A stretch of DNA of 64,000 nucleotides, from positions 32,742-96,741 of the forward strand of contig NZ_JAQQWS010000011.1 of the NCBI RefSeq assembly GCF_028610675.1, written 5' to 3'. Numbering within the stretch: position 1 is the stretch's first letter; each line of letters opens with the position of its first letter. Shown here piece after piece: positions 16,899 through 25,875 of this stretch. The notes under the pieces were generated by a model that saw only the letters and a program-made list of their open reading frames with translations, did not search any database and was not told the origin of the DNA. Both the position numbers and the translations under genes were made by a program. This DNA comes from Alkalihalobacillus pseudalcaliphilus. Its GTDB lineage: Bacteria; Bacillota; Bacilli; Bacillales; Bacillaceae_D.

Positions 16899-18194
16899 TT
16901 AATGTCCTCCCTCAACCCGATAGCTGCTTTCTAGTGATTGAACAACAGATAGTTCTGCCAAACGATTTAATAATCGTTCGTAGTTTTCTTTGTTGGTTTG
17001 ATGTGTAACAATAATTACCTCAGCTGCTTCTTCTTTTTCGAGCGGCAACTGTAATAGTTTTTCAAAACTCACTTCATGTTCAGCAAATAATGAGGTAATC
17101 GTTGAGAATGTTCCCGTTCGATCAAGGGCTTTTAAGCGAATAAAATATTGAGATTCGATTTCTTTTTCGCCCTTTAACACACAATCATGCAGAGGCCCTT
17201 GAAGCTGCTTTCCATTAACACCGAGTCGCATATTCCGGATCACCTGTACTAAATCCGACATAGCTGCTGTTGCAGTCGGCAAAGAGCCTGCACCTGGTCC
17301 ATAGAACATCGTCTCACCAACGGCTTCACCATAAACATATACCGCATTAAATTCATTATTAACAGCCGATAGAGGGTGTTCATTTGGTAACAAGGTTGGT
17401 TGCACACTGACTTCAATGCGATTCTCATCACGCTGAGCGAGACCGATTAATTTCATTGTATACCCTAGTTGCTTTCCGTAATAAAGGTCTGCATCTGAAA
17501 CATTTGTAATCCCCGTTACACTGACATCATTTAGCTTTACCTGAGCCGAGAACCCCAGTGTAGCCAAAATAGCCATCTTTCTTGCTGCATCTAAACCTTC
17601 AACATCTGCTGTTGGATCACTCTCTGCAAACCCTAACTTCTGAGCCTGCTCCAATACATCATGATAAGAGCTTCCTTCTTGACTCATTTTCGTTAAAATA
17701 TAATTCGTCGTCCCATTAACAATCCCCATCATTTTTGTAATCCGATCAGCAGATAAGCCATCAGATAATCCCTTTAAAATGGGAATCCCCCCAGCAACGC
17801 TTGCTTCATAAAATAAATCACACTGATTTGCAGCAGCCGTTTGTAAAAGCTCCGATCCATATAAAGCCATTAGATCTTTATTAGCGGTGACCACATGTTT
17901 TTTTTGATTTAATGCGTCTATTAATACCTTCTTCGTATCTTCGATTCCACCCATAACTTCAACAATGACATCTATATTTGGATCGGATAACACATCTTCC
18001 ACATTCTCTGTAAGAATACCTTCTTCTATTTGAACCGATCTTATCTTTTCAAGATCTCGAACTAAAACTCGCTTTACTTCAACAGCACAGCCAACTTTAT
18101 GCTGTAACTCTTCTTGATGACGTTGAATGATTTCAACTACACCACTACCAACAGTTCCTAAGCCAAGTAACCCAACCCCTACTACCTTTGCCAT
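16899..18194 (-). CDS. hom: homoserine dehydrogenase
   Basis: 431 residues. Reduces aspartate semialdehyde to homoserine. An N-terminal NAD(P) fold (VGLLGLGTVGSGVVEII), the catalytic domain with GIVNGTTNYILTKM and the homoserine-dehydrogenase signature around AESDPTADVEGLDAARK, and a C-terminal ACT domain from about residue 350 (FIRLKALDRTGTFSTITSLF) for threonine feedback. First gene of hom-thrC-thrB. The upstream 18195-18750 region carries repeats rather than an obvious T-box or attenuator. Confidence 0.95.
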   Translation of the reverse strand: MAKVVGVGLLGLGTVGSGVVEIIQRHQEELQHKVGCAVEVKRVLVRDLEKIRSVQIEEGILTENVEDVLSDPNIDVIVEVMGGIEDTKKVLIDALNQKKHVVTANKDLMALYGSELLQTAAANQCDLFYEASVAGGIPILKGLSDGLSADRITKMMGIVNGTTNYILTKMSQEGSSYHDVLEQAQKLGFAESDPTADVEGLDAARKMAILATLGFSAQVKLNDVSVTGITNVSDADLYYGKQLGYTMKLIGLAQRDENRIEVSVQPTLLPNEHPLSAVNNEFNAVYVYGEAVGETMFYGPGAGSLPTATAAMSDLVQVIRNMRLGVNGKQLQGPLHDCVLKGEKEIESQYFIRLKALDRTGTFSTITSLFAEHEVSFEKLLQLPLEKEEAAEVIIVTHQTNKENYERLLNRLAELSVVQSLESSYRVEGGH

Positions 18195-18422
18195 AAAACC
18201 ACTCCACTCCTATCAACACAAGATGTTCCCCTTGAAAATACAATTGTTTATCTATAAAGGACATTATATGCCTCTTCCCTTACAAAAACAAGAGTAATTT
18301 ACCTACTTTCTAAATATTCTTTTAATAATTTTATTATCTTTATATAAAAGTTCCCCTATAGCTGACATGCTCTTCTTCGCTTTTCCTACAACAAAGCACT
18401 GCGTTTTGTCGACTCAATAACG

Positions 18423-18662
18423 GCCCAAAAACAAAGTCCGAAAGGTCAAATTATCTTGATAATGATCATGACTCATTGAACTTTCATACAAATCCACATG
18501 GCAAAGCCCCATTCAATTCGCCACCAACAAATATCAAAGTAGTGGCGACTATTTAAACTGTTGGCACGTTTACAACTCCATCACTATGAGGAGTCGTACG
18601 AACAAAAAGGGAGCAGTTTCCTGTTAAGGTCATCTATCGAAAGATGGAGGACCAGCTAACTT
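18423..18662 (-). repeat. dispersed intergenic repeat, 184-bp copy in reverse orientation
   Basis: Reverse complement of 18479-18662 aligns over all 184 bases with 1742-1925 at roughly 80% identity by eye. The adjoining CCAAAAACAAAGTCCGAAAG (18424-18443) recurs at 13499. The gap 18195-18750 otherwise shows no gene. Confidence 0.75.
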
Positions 18663-18750
18663 CAAGGCACAACCCCTTGCACCTAAGTTACACTTTCGTA
18701 CAAAACAAAAGAAGCTCATACCTCCTCAAAAAGAGATATAGCCTCCTTCT

Positions 18751-19782
18751 TTACACCCAATCAATTCTTGGTGTTCTCCCGCTCATCCTAGGGAGCTTTA
18801 CTTTTTCTTGGAACACTTGCAAAAATAACTCATTTTCCTTCTCGTGGTCTAATAATTGCCCGAAATTCTGACCAATTTCTAACCTCTCTTCTCTAATCTG
18901 ACTTCGATAATAATCTTCAATCGTCTCAAAATAATGAACTGGGAATAACAACCTAGCATACATCAATCGCCAAGCATAACTTGTAAGTTGCTCATGCTGA
19001 CCATAACCCTCTAAGAAAGGATCTAATAACTCACTATTGCGTTGTTGCAATAATTCAATCCTCTTCGAGCGAATCCACTCGGCAATATCACGACAAGGAT
19101 GATCAAACACAAATTCAGATGGACATTTCACAATTCCACCTCGGTCAGACAGCGGCAACCATGTTTGTTGATGAAAACGGCGATGACAAATGGTACCTAC
19201 TTCATATTCGCTACTTCTGTCATCTAAATTAGCGTCGACAACATACTGTATCGCATTTTCCGTGATCCCCATATAATAAGGGTACGTATACAAAAACATC
19301 TCATCGATGGTCGTTTGCGGGCCTTCATTACTTACTTGAAAATACCACTCTTCCAGTTGCTCCAATCTTCTTTTCCACAGGTTTGGCCATTGTCCAAAAT
19401 AGTCAAACTGCTTCCTATTTACATTAGCTTGTTTGCCATAATGGTGAATGATAGCCAAATGCTCACCATATTCAAAGTCATTTTGTAAATCTAATACGGT
19501 TCTCTCTTCTTGATTAGGGATTTTAAATACATACACATCTTGACCATCAATAAAGCCGCTGTTTTTATTTAATTTGGTCGGTACTAGTTGTAAAACTGTC
19601 GTATCCCCTATAGAACGTAAATATTCACTATAGTACAACATTTCTTCTTCCGTCGAAGCTAATTGCTGTTTTGGGAATAACATATATTGATCTGTCTCTG
19701 TTCTAAACCCATCATAAAAACCAAGTCGACATTGCGAATCACAATACAGACCATAATAATCATAAATATTCCTCTCAAACAT
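18751..19782 (-). CDS. yutH: spore coat-associated protein YutH
   Basis: 343 residues, recognised as YutH, a spore coat protein of Bacillus in the CotS/CotI kinase-like family. It starts MFERNIYDYYGLYCDSQ and has ICHRRFHQQTWLPLSD, a degenerate kinase catalytic region with the following FVFDHPCRDIAEWIR segment resembling the DHAxxxD part of aminoglycoside-kinase folds. An RPPP-type ATP loop is not evident, so activity is doubtful. AAGGTGG precedes the ATG. It stands alone between the threonine operon and yutG in the same order as in B. subtilis. Confidence 0.82.
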   Translation of the reverse strand: MFERNIYDYYGLYCDSQCRLGFYDGFRTETDQYMLFPKQQLASTEEEMLYYSEYLRSIGDTTVLQLVPTKLNKNSGFIDGQDVYVFKIPNQEERTVLDLQNDFEYGEHLAIIHHYGKQANVNRKQFDYFGQWPNLWKRRLEQLEEWYFQVSNEGPQTTIDEMFLYTYPYYMGITENAIQYVVDANLDDRSSEYEVGTICHRRFHQQTWLPLSDRGGIVKCPSEFVFDHPCRDIAEWIRSKRIELLQQRNSELLDPFLEGYGQHEQLTSYAWRLMYARLLFPVHYFETIEDYYRSQIREERLEIGQNFGQLLDHEKENELFLQVFQEKVKLPRMSGRTPRIDWV

Positions 19783-19935
19783 GCATTCACCACCTTTTTA
19801 CATCAGCCCACTAATATAGTCTATGACCCAAAGCATAAAAAGTTTACGCCCACCGTAAACTAAGTAGAAGAGAGTTTTTAATTATGTAACCTTCGATACA
19901 TGATTAATAAAAAATGTTCGAAAGGGGGATTTTTT

Positions 19936-20436
19936 ATGTCTGAAAAGAAAGAGTATGGAATGGTGGAAAAAGCAGCAAGAGATTGGTTAACAAAACGAGG
20001 CGTTCGTATAGAAGATATTGCTGATCTCGTTTATTTTTTACAGGTGAAATATCACCCTGACTTAACCTTAGATACTTGTATTGAAAATGTGGAACGTGTG
20101 ATAAGAAAAAGGGAAGTACAAAATGCCATCTTAACAGGGATTCAATTAGATATAATGGCAGAAGAAAAGAAATTATTTGCGCCATTACAAGGTATTATTG
20201 AGCGTGATGAGAGCTTATATGGTGTCGATGAAATCATCGCTTTATCCATTGTTAATGTGTATGGTTCCATTGGATTTACGAACTATGGATATATTGATAA
20301 ACAGAAGCCTGGCATTCTTGAGATGCTTAATGATAAATCTAGTGGCGAATGTCATACCTTTTTAGATGATATTGTTGGAGCCATTGCTGCTGCCGCCTCT
20401 AGTCGTCTCGCCCACCGTATCGCTAATGTTGAGTAA
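19936..20436 (+). CDS. yutG: YutG, phosphatidylglycerophosphatase A-related protein
   Basis: 166 residues. Similar to the PgpA family in the stretch YGVDEIIALSIVNVYGSIGFTNYG and the C-terminal FLDDIVGAIAAAASSRLAHR. In B. subtilis YutG is annotated as a putative phosphatidylglycerophosphatase A-like protein. Unlike E. coli PgpA it is largely soluble. The start is ATG 19936 after AAGGGGG; an upstream ATG at 19900 lacks a site. It converges with yutF across a shared terminator. Confidence 0.82.
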   Translation: MSEKKEYGMVEKAARDWLTKRGVRIEDIADLVYFLQVKYHPDLTLDTCIENVERVIRKREVQNAILTGIQLDIMAEEKKLFAPLQGIIERDESLYGVDEIIALSIVNVYGSIGFTNYGYIDKQKPGILEMLNDKSSGECHTFLDDIVGAIAAAASSRLAHRIANVE

Positions 20437-20457
20437 CAGCCAGCAAAAATTAGACAG

Positions 20458-20494
20458 AAGGCCAGAGTACCTGCACTTAGGATTCTGGCCTTTT
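20458..20494. terminator. bidirectional terminator yutG/yutF
   Basis: AAGGCCAGA...TCTGGCCTTTT stem between the convergent genes. Confidence 0.75.
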
Positions 20495-20502
20495 CATTTT
20501 AT

Positions 20503-21273
20503 TTATGATTTGAAGTTCCAATCGGCTAAACTAGCGAGAGTAAATGTTGGTTGCTGCTCTTTCTTAGCTAATTGCTCAAACGAGGTTACTCCTGTATGAA
20601 CACATAGAGTATCAATCCCAGCCTGGATACCAGCTAATATATCGGTATCATAATTATCACCAATCATCAATGTCTCTTCTTTAGGCAAATCTAATACCTC
20701 TAATGCCTGTTCTACAATTATTTTTTCTGGTTTACCAATAAAAATAGGCTGTACGCCTGTCGATACGGCAACGACAGAAACAATTGAACCACAGCCTGGC
20801 ATTAAACCACGCTCAGTCGGCAACGCAACATCACCATTCGTTGCAATAAATATTGCACCTTTACGAACTTCTAACGTTGCTAAAGCAAGCTTTTCATAGG
20901 TTATCTCTCGGTCTAGTCCCATGACAACAAAATCGGCATCCGATTGAACAAGTTGGTGTCCTTCTTCTTGAAGTGCTTGTCTTAGTCCTTTTTCACCGAT
21001 TACATGGATTTTCGCCTTTTTTTGTCGTTCTGTAACATAACGAGCGGTCGCCATACTCGTTGTAAAGATATGATTGGTTGTAGCCGGAATATCCATTGAT
21101 TGTAATAATGCCGCAACATGCTCCGGTGGTTTTGTGGAATTATTCGTCACAAATAAATAGGATAATCCTCGCTTCTCCAGTTCCTTTACAAATTGAACAG
21201 CTTCGTCGATTTTCTCATTCCCTCGGTAAACCGTTCCGTCTAAGTCTATTAAAAACCCTTTGTATTGTTTCAT
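20503..21273 (-). CDS. yutF: HAD-superfamily phosphatase YutF (NagD-like)
   Basis: 256 residues. Motif I is FLIDLDGTVYRG at the N-terminus with the nucleophilic aspartate, motif II is FVTNNST, and motif IV is MIGDNYDTDILAG; the cap is of the C2a type seen in NagD/p-nitrophenylphosphatases. It probably dephosphorylates small sugar or nucleotide phosphates in the cytoplasm. The start is 21273, which follows AAAGGAG by six bases; 21291 is the longer, less likely option. It is upstream of a repeat copy and has no operon partner. Confidence 0.9.
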   Translation of the reverse strand: MKQYKGFLIDLDGTVYRGNEKIDEAVQFVKELEKRGLSYLFVTNNSTKPPEHVAALLQSMDIPATTNHIFTTSMATARYVTERQKKAKIHVIGEKGLRQALQEEGHQLVQSDADFVVMGLDREITYEKLALATLEVRKGAIFIATNGDVALPTERGLMPGCGSIVSVVAVSTGVQPIFIGKPEKIIVEQALEVLDLPKEETLMIGDNYDTDILAGIQAGIDTLCVHTGVTSFEQLAKKEQQPTFTLASLADWNFKS

Positions 21274-21292
21274 TTGTTTCTCCTTTTTCATA

Positions 21293-21415
21293 TGAAAGTT
21301 AGCGCGAACATGGAGCGTTACTCGTCGCTACAGAAATGCTCGATCCGCGTCCTGTAAAAGATAACTTTCATCCTTGTTGGTGGGGGAGCTGGTTTTGGCT
21401 TCACCATGCGTGTAT
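21293..21415 (+). repeat. dispersed intergenic repeat, short composite copy
   Basis: TATGAAAGTTAGCGCGAACATGG, CGTCGCTAC, ATCCGCGTCCTGT and TTGTTGGTGG...AGCTGGTTTTGGCT are shared with copies at 1.7-2.1 and 36.5-36.7 kb, in shortened arrangement. Confidence 0.6.
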
Positions 21416-21433
21416 AAACGGTAAGCAAAGCTC

Positions 21434-21469
21434 AAAAAGACCATAAGTTTCGTTAACCTATGGCCTTTT
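21434..21469 (-). terminator. terminator of the SufR-like gene
   Basis: Minus strand: AAGGCCATAGGTT...AACTTATGGTCTTTTT, a stem with a T run about 60 bases after the stop. Confidence 0.7.
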
Positions 21470-21532
21470 CAGTATCAAGCTTCGCGAATAATATCATTAC
21501 GCCCGTATGTCCATGCTTGTTTATTCGTCTAA

Positions 21533-22162
21533 TCATGCGTTTTTTATTGTGTATACACAAGCAGCATGATTGTCCTTTGCTGCACATGTTTCTCTGACGA
21601 CATGATCAGTATTTAATAAATTCTTAAATAGCTTCTTCTCACAAGAGCATGCAATGTGGTAATCCTTCGCCACCTTTGCAATCGGACAATTATACTCTAT
21701 AAAACGGTAGTCTCCATCCGCGGCTTGTTCCCATTCAACCATGTAGCCATTTTCATCTTGAATTTTGGCTAAAGCGGCAATTCTCTCTTCCAAACTTCCT
21801 TGAACAATTTCTTTATATTTATCTTCTAAGCGTTCTCTCCGCTTTTCAAAAAGCTCTTCAATGACTTGATTGCCGTTTAGAGATTCAAGGTCTTTTAAGA
21901 ATTCTAATGATAAAGCTCCATAATTACGTGGGAAGCTTTCCTCTCCACTCTCTGTTAAATAATACTTATAACTAGGTCGGCCCATTGATTGTTTCTCAAG
22001 TCTAGCTTGAATTAATCCTTCCGTCTCTAGCCCTTGCAAATGTCGCCTGACAGCCATTTCTGTTATTCCTAACTCATTGGCAATATCAGACACCGTACGC
22101 TCTTTATGTCTCTTGATGAGTGATAAAATAACCTGACGTGTCGAACGTGTTTGCTTACCCAT
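21533..22162 (-). CDS. SufR-like winged-helix regulator with Cys-rich sensor domain
   Basis: 209 residues. The N-terminal winged helix (about 10-75: TVSDIANELGITEMAVRRHL, then MGRPSYKYYLTESG) is of the DeoR/ArsR-like type. The C-terminus has five cysteines: NC, twelve residues, CSC, then C and C (YNCPIAKVAKD, IACSCEKKLF, RETCAAK, ACVY), resembling the Fe-S binding region of SufR regulators. A role in sensing iron-sulfur status is inferred. The surrounding genes (yutM, yutI, lipA within 15 kb) use clusters. ATG 22162 is chosen since AAGGTGG lies eight bases before it; GTG 22174 and ATG 22168 are alternatives. It has its own terminator. Confidence 0.72.
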   Translation of the reverse strand: MGKQTRSTRQVILSLIKRHKERTVSDIANELGITEMAVRRHLQGLETEGLIQARLEKQSMGRPSYKYYLTESGEESFPRNYGALSLEFLKDLESLNGNQVIEELFEKRRERLEDKYKEIVQGSLEERIAALAKIQDENGYMVEWEQAADGDYRFIEYNCPIAKVAKDYHIACSCEKKLFKNLLNTDHVVRETCAAKDNHAACVYTIKNA

Positions 22163-22235
22163 GGCCATCACCACCTTTATCCTTATTGTATGCGATGTAG
22201 GGATTTTTGCAAAGGTTTTGCTCGTTTCCTTCTTT

Positions 22236-22685
22236 TTACTCTTGAGGCAAAAAGGCAGAAACAGGACCTAATTCTTCCACCAAATACCTTCGAATCTGTT
22301 GTGGAAATCCTGAAATAGACGCAAAAGATTTACGATATTGATTCCAAATAGGTTGATGATCAATTTCTATAAAGGCTTGGACTAAAGGCTTTCTTAATAG
22401 GATTAAAGCTTTTAATGAGAGGCCATCCGACTCTTCCATCACTTTTTCGTCCACTAAAATATCAATAATATCTTCATAACTACCTGGATCTCTCATAATA
22501 AAACCATCAATCATACTGTTACCCACATCAATAATCGATTCAATTAATAAATAATTGACCCTTTCTAAGGCCAACTTCTCATACGTATTAAATGTATGAA
22601 GTTCTCGCTCAGTTGGAAACGTTTTTAAAAGCTCTTCAATAAAATGTAACGTCTTTTCAATTTTTTCACGATTAACGAAATACAT
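22236..22685 (-). CDS. yutE: YutE, DUF86/HepT-like protein
   Basis: 149 residues, all-helical, of the DUF86 family to which HepT toxin RNases belong. The segment LLIESIIDVGNSMIDGF is typical. The HepT active motif RxxxxHxY is not intact here (LRKPLVQAFIEI), so RNase activity is unlikely. No MntA-type nucleotidyltransferase lies next to it, which argues for the housekeeping YutE lineage rather than a toxin-antitoxin pair. The start is ATG 22685 with AAGGTG six bases upstream. Position agrees with B. subtilis yutE. Confidence 0.78.
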   Translation of the reverse strand: MYFVNREKIEKTLHFIEELLKTFPTERELHTFNTYEKLALERVNYLLIESIIDVGNSMIDGFIMRDPGSYEDIIDILVDEKVMEESDGLSLKALILLRKPLVQAFIEIDHQPIWNQYRKSFASISGFPQQIRRYLVEELGPVSAFLPQE

Positions 22686-22790
22686 CCTTATCACCTTGTT
22701 TCTCAGATTTATGGGTTTAAGAACTTACATAATGAATAACTGGATAAAAAGAAAAAAGAATGCTCACTCTAAAGCGTAGGAGGTGCTACA

Positions 22791-23045
22791 ATGTTTTTCA
22801 ATCAAGATGAACCAAAAGATTTCGACAATGTAGAAGAAGCAAAAGAAACCATTCTACCCGAGGATTTACCAGAAGGAGCTTACGGTTCTCCTTTTAAAAA
22901 AGATGAGACTGTAACAGGTAAAAGCTCACCATGGGAAGAAGGCCAGCATGCGAATAGTGCCTTTACGTATGAAAACAAACAGCTTCATCGTAACCACCAA
23001 CGATTAGATCCTAGTAGTCACCCGACCCACCAAGAAAAAAAATAA
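22791..23045 (+). CDS. small hydrophilic protein of unknown function
   Basis: 84 residues, acidic at the N-terminus and rich in P, H and Q at the C-terminus, with no membrane segment or cysteine. AGGAGG lies before the ATG, so it is probably translated. Similar unnamed cytosolic proteins sit next to yutD/yutE in other Bacillaceae as far as I recall. The low-complexity ending suggests a disordered protein. Function unknown. Confidence 0.65.
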   Translation: MFFNQDEPKDFDNVEEAKETILPEDLPEGAYGSPFKKDETVTGKSSPWEEGQHANSAFTYENKQLHRNHQRLDPSSHPTHQEKK

Positions 23046-23047
23046 TA

Positions 23048-23082
23048 AAAATCCCTAAGGCACTCATGTCTTAGGGATTCCT
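23048..23082. terminator. hairpin between convergent genes
   Basis: AATCCCTAAG / CTTAGGGATT perfect arms; T-rich on the minus side, serving yutD, and possibly both directions. Confidence 0.7.
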
Positions 23083-23134
23083 CATATGTTCAACTGTTCA
23101 AGGCTCACATTCACGACTATAGAGCTTTGTGTGG

Positions 23135-23410
23135 TCATCCCTTGACTCTTTTTAATACAAAATAGGCACAGCCAAAGTTACAATATTCATATAAATAATC
23201 ATCCAATGTACTGATTTTAGTATCAAACGTGGATTTCTTATGCTTATCGTCAAAAAAACCACGTAACCGAAGCTGATTATAGCCCCAATCCCCGACAATA
23301 TAGTCGTACTTATTTAATACCTCACTATACCGTTCTTTAAAGGCCTCTTCATTCCAGCCATCTTTCACATCTTCAATCAGTTCAAATTGCATTGATTGAA
23401 GTCGGACCAT
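23135..23410 (-). CDS. yutD: YutD family protein (DUF1027)
   Basis: 91 residues. Recognised from FELIEDVKDGWNEEAFKERYSE-type N-terminus and DYIVGDWGYNQLRLRGFF...YLYEYCNFGCAYFVLK, the DUF1027 signature. It is a conserved Firmicute cytosolic protein of unknown role. GAGGTGA precedes ATG 23410. Next to lipA, as in B. subtilis. Confidence 0.88.
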   Translation of the reverse strand: MVRLQSMQFELIEDVKDGWNEEAFKERYSEVLNKYDYIVGDWGYNQLRLRGFFDDKHKKSTFDTKISTLDDYLYEYCNFGCAYFVLKRVKG

Positions 23411-23526
23411 AATCCATCACCTCACTTATTCCTACTCTATATTGTACCATATCTAAGCGATTTCACCTATAAGCTTTCCGATATTACCATTTCAAACCTA
23501 CTGAGCCCCCGTCATTTCCTCGAAAA

Positions 23527-23564
23527 GAAAAAGGAATAGAGGAGCAACCTCTTATTCCTTTTTT
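23527..23564 (-). terminator. terminator of lipA
   Basis: On the minus strand AAAAAGGAATAAGAGG...CCTCTATTCCTTTTT begins immediately after the stop codon. Confidence 0.9.
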
Positions 23565-23566
23565 CT

Positions 23567-24490
23567 TTAACCTTTAGTTAGCGTTTCTTCTTGTGCCTTC
23601 TTTGCTTCACTTCGAACTTGTGCTTCATTCACTTGTTCGTCCGCATGGTAAGATGAACGTACTAATGGACCTGCTTCACAGTGGCTAAACCCTTTACTTA
23701 AAGCAATTTCTTTTAACTCTGCAAATTCATCTGGATGATAATATTTAACAACCTTTAAATGTTTTTTAGTCGGTTGTAAATATTGTCCAATAGTCACGAT
23801 ATCAACATCGTGAGCACGTAAATCATCTAGCGTTTCAATAATTTCTTCCTTTGTTTCACCTAAACCAATCATAATCGATGACTTTGTCGGAATATCTGCG
23901 TGCATTTCCTTAGCACGACGTAAAAATTCTAACGTACGGTCATACTTTGCTCTCGCACGAACCCTTGGTGTTAAACGACGGACAGTTTCAATATTATGAT
24001 TCATAATATTGGGCCTTGCATTCATTAATGTTTCTAGACTCTCACGATTGCCTAACATATCTGAAGGTAATACTTCAATCGTACAGAAAGGATTTCTTCT
24101 GCGGACTGCACGAACGGTTTCTGCAAATACCCCAGCACCACCGTCTTTCAAATCATCGCGAGCAACTGCTGTAATAACAACATGCTTTAATCCCATTTGT
24201 TCAACTGATTCGGCCACACGTTCTGGTTCTTGTAGATCTAATTCATTCGGCAGACCCGTTTTAACCGCACAGAAACGACAGGCACGGGTACATACATCCC
24301 CTAAAATCATAAATGTAGCCGTCTTACGAACTGCCCAACATTCATGAATATTAGGACATCTAGCTTCCTCACAAACCGTATGTAATTTCTTTTCACGCAT
24401 CATTTTCTTTAGACCCGTGTAAGATTCATTCGTATTTAGTTTGATTTTTAACCATTCTGGTTTACGGATATGTTCTTCTTTTTTCGCCAA
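23567..24490 (-). CDS. lipA: lipoyl synthase
   Basis: 307 residues. Radical-SAM enzyme that inserts two sulfurs into octanoyl groups on lipoyl domains. Both clusters are visible: the auxiliary-cluster CEEARCPNIHEC (CxxxxCxxxxxC) near residue 40 and the radical-SAM CTRACRFC (CxxxCxxC) near residue 68. The third auxiliary ligand, a C-terminal serine, is in RSSYHADE. The reading frame opens with TTG behind GGTGAG; no ATG is available near that position, so TTG is accepted. Followed by a strong terminator. Confidence 0.95.
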   Translation of the reverse strand: MAKKEEHIRKPEWLKIKLNTNESYTGLKKMMREKKLHTVCEEARCPNIHECWAVRKTATFMILGDVCTRACRFCAVKTGLPNELDLQEPERVAESVEQMGLKHVVITAVARDDLKDGGAGVFAETVRAVRRRNPFCTIEVLPSDMLGNRESLETLMNARPNIMNHNIETVRRLTPRVRARAKYDRTLEFLRRAKEMHADIPTKSSIMIGLGETKEEIIETLDDLRAHDVDIVTIGQYLQPTKKHLKVVKYYHPDEFAELKEIALSKGFSHCEAGPLVRSSYHADEQVNEAQVRSEAKKAQEETLTKG

Positions 24491-24705
24491 CCTTACTCAC
24501 CATCCACTATAAATTTCTGGATAAAGTAAAATTCTTGATACTTTTTCCAACATTTTCACTCTTTATATACTTTATCATGAATGTCCTCAAACAACCAACC
24601 GCTTTATCTTAAATTTACCATTGATTCACATCCATTTTTTTAGGATTTCGTTACATACTAAAAGGTGAGTTCAACGTTACATTAATTTAGAAAGGAGACC
24701 AGCTT

Positions 24706-25713
24706 ATGAGGAAATTCCTGCCCTCTCTTATTATCACCCTTCTTACATGTCTATGGATAGCATCAAATGGCCAGGCGGCTGAACAAGAATTAACACTAGA
24801 AGAAAGAAATTTAGAGCGCCTTCACTTATATCAAAAAATAGAAGCGTTAACTAATATCCCTTGGTATTATATCGCCGCAGTAGATACGTATGAGCGCGGT
24901 GTAAGGAGAGCTCTAAGAGACCGACCACGTGAGGAAGGCTTTATTTCTATCTTTTATTCACCGAACCAATGGGCTGGTCCATTAAACCCTAACCTAGATG
25001 ATCAAGACCCTTTATCAATCAGTATGTTTGGCGGAATTGGTCTAGATGGTAACGGCGATGGAATTGCTGATCGAATGAATGATGAAGATATATTATATAC
25101 GTTCGCAAACCATTTAGAGCAATATGGATTTAGCTCAGAGGACTTCCGAATTGCCTTATGGGACTATTATCAACGAGAACAATCGGTCACCATCATTTCT
25201 GGCCATGCCCGCCTTTATGAGAAATATGGACATTTAGATCTTCACGATCATGCTTTTCCGCTTCCTCTCCGCTCCAACTATAGCTATCGGAGTACATGGG
25301 GAGATAGACGCGGTTGGGGCGGTCGTCGAATTCATGAAGGTACCGATATTTTTGCAGGCTATCAAGTTCCCGTTCGCTCCACAGCATTCGGTATCGTAGA
25401 GATAAAAGGTTGGAATATTTATGGCGGCTGGCGCGTTGGAATTCGCGACTTAGATAATATCTATCATTATTACGCCCACTTAAGCGGGTTCGAAAAAGGA
25501 ATTGAAGAAGGTGCTATCGTAGAACCTGGACAAATAATCGGTTATGTTGGAAGCTCTGGTTATGGAAAACCAGGCACACAAGGTAAATTCCCACCACATT
25601 TACATTATGGCATGTATCGAGATAATGGTTTTATTGAATGGTCATTTGATCCTTTCCCGTCATTAAAAAATTGGGAGCGACAAGGTTTTCAAAAACTTCG
25701 CTCTGGAAATTAA
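24706..25713 (+). CDS. lytH: LytH-like M23 peptidase (L-Ala-D-Glu endopeptidase)
   Basis: 335 residues. Signal peptide to about residue 25 (ending NGQAA), a helical lysozyme-like N-terminal part, then an M23 LytM domain with the zinc ligands HEGTD (H, D) and HLHYG. In B. subtilis LytH (YunA) trims the peptide side chains of spore cortex peptidoglycan to single L-alanine under SigmaK control; the same role is inferred here, in the same place downstream of lipA. AAAGGAG precedes the ATG. A CATA-type -10 lies upstream but a SigmaK -35 is not convincing. Confidence 0.88.
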   Translation: MRKFLPSLIITLLTCLWIASNGQAAEQELTLEERNLERLHLYQKIEALTNIPWYYIAAVDTYERGVRRALRDRPREEGFISIFYSPNQWAGPLNPNLDDQDPLSISMFGGIGLDGNGDGIADRMNDEDILYTFANHLEQYGFSSEDFRIALWDYYQREQSVTIISGHARLYEKYGHLDLHDHAFPLPLRSNYSYRSTWGDRRGWGGRRIHEGTDIFAGYQVPVRSTAFGIVEIKGWNIYGGWRVGIRDLDNIYHYYAHLSGFEKGIEEGAIVEPGQIIGYVGSSGYGKPGTQGKFPPHLHYGMYRDNGFIEWSFDPFPSLKNWERQGFQKLRSGN

Positions 25714-25718
25714 ATAAT

Positions 25719-25750
25719 CAAGGCCTCAAGCATATATACTTGAGACCTTG
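25719..25750. terminator. hairpin between lytH and metS
   Basis: CAAGGCCTCAAG / CTTGAGACCTTG stem between convergent genes, with only short T tracts. Confidence 0.6.
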
Positions 25751-25757
25751 TTATTGT

Positions 25758-25874
25758 TTATATGGCTTTATTCTTCTTTTTAGTGGCCTTTACCGCATTC
25801 CAAATACTTAAAGCCATTCCTCCCCAAAGGAGAACCATACTAATAATCATTAAAGTAATCGCACTTCCACTCAT
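25758..25874 (-). CDS. metS: MetS-like small subunit of an NSS amino-acid importer
   Basis: 38 residues, one hydrophobic helix (about 5-27) and a lysine-rich C-terminal tail, beginning MSGSAITLMIISMVLLWGG. It starts one base after the stop of the transporter gene, and its AAGGAGG site lies in the last codons of that gene. This matches the MetS small subunit found with MetP-type sodium symporters (methionine/alanine import). Too short for usual gene calling but well supported by site, coupling and composition. Confidence 0.85.
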   Translation of the reverse strand: MSGSAITLMIISMVLLWGGMALSIWNAVKATKKKNKAI

Positions 25875-25875
25875 A

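Noticed and set aside
18195..18750. T-box or threonine attenuator before hom
   Set aside because: No T-box sequence (TGGNACCGCG-like) or specifier structure found; the region is mainly a dispersed repeat.
22236..22685. HepT/MntA toxin-antitoxin reading of the DUF86 gene
   Set aside because: No nucleotidyltransferase partner and the RNase motif is not intact; fits housekeeping YutE.
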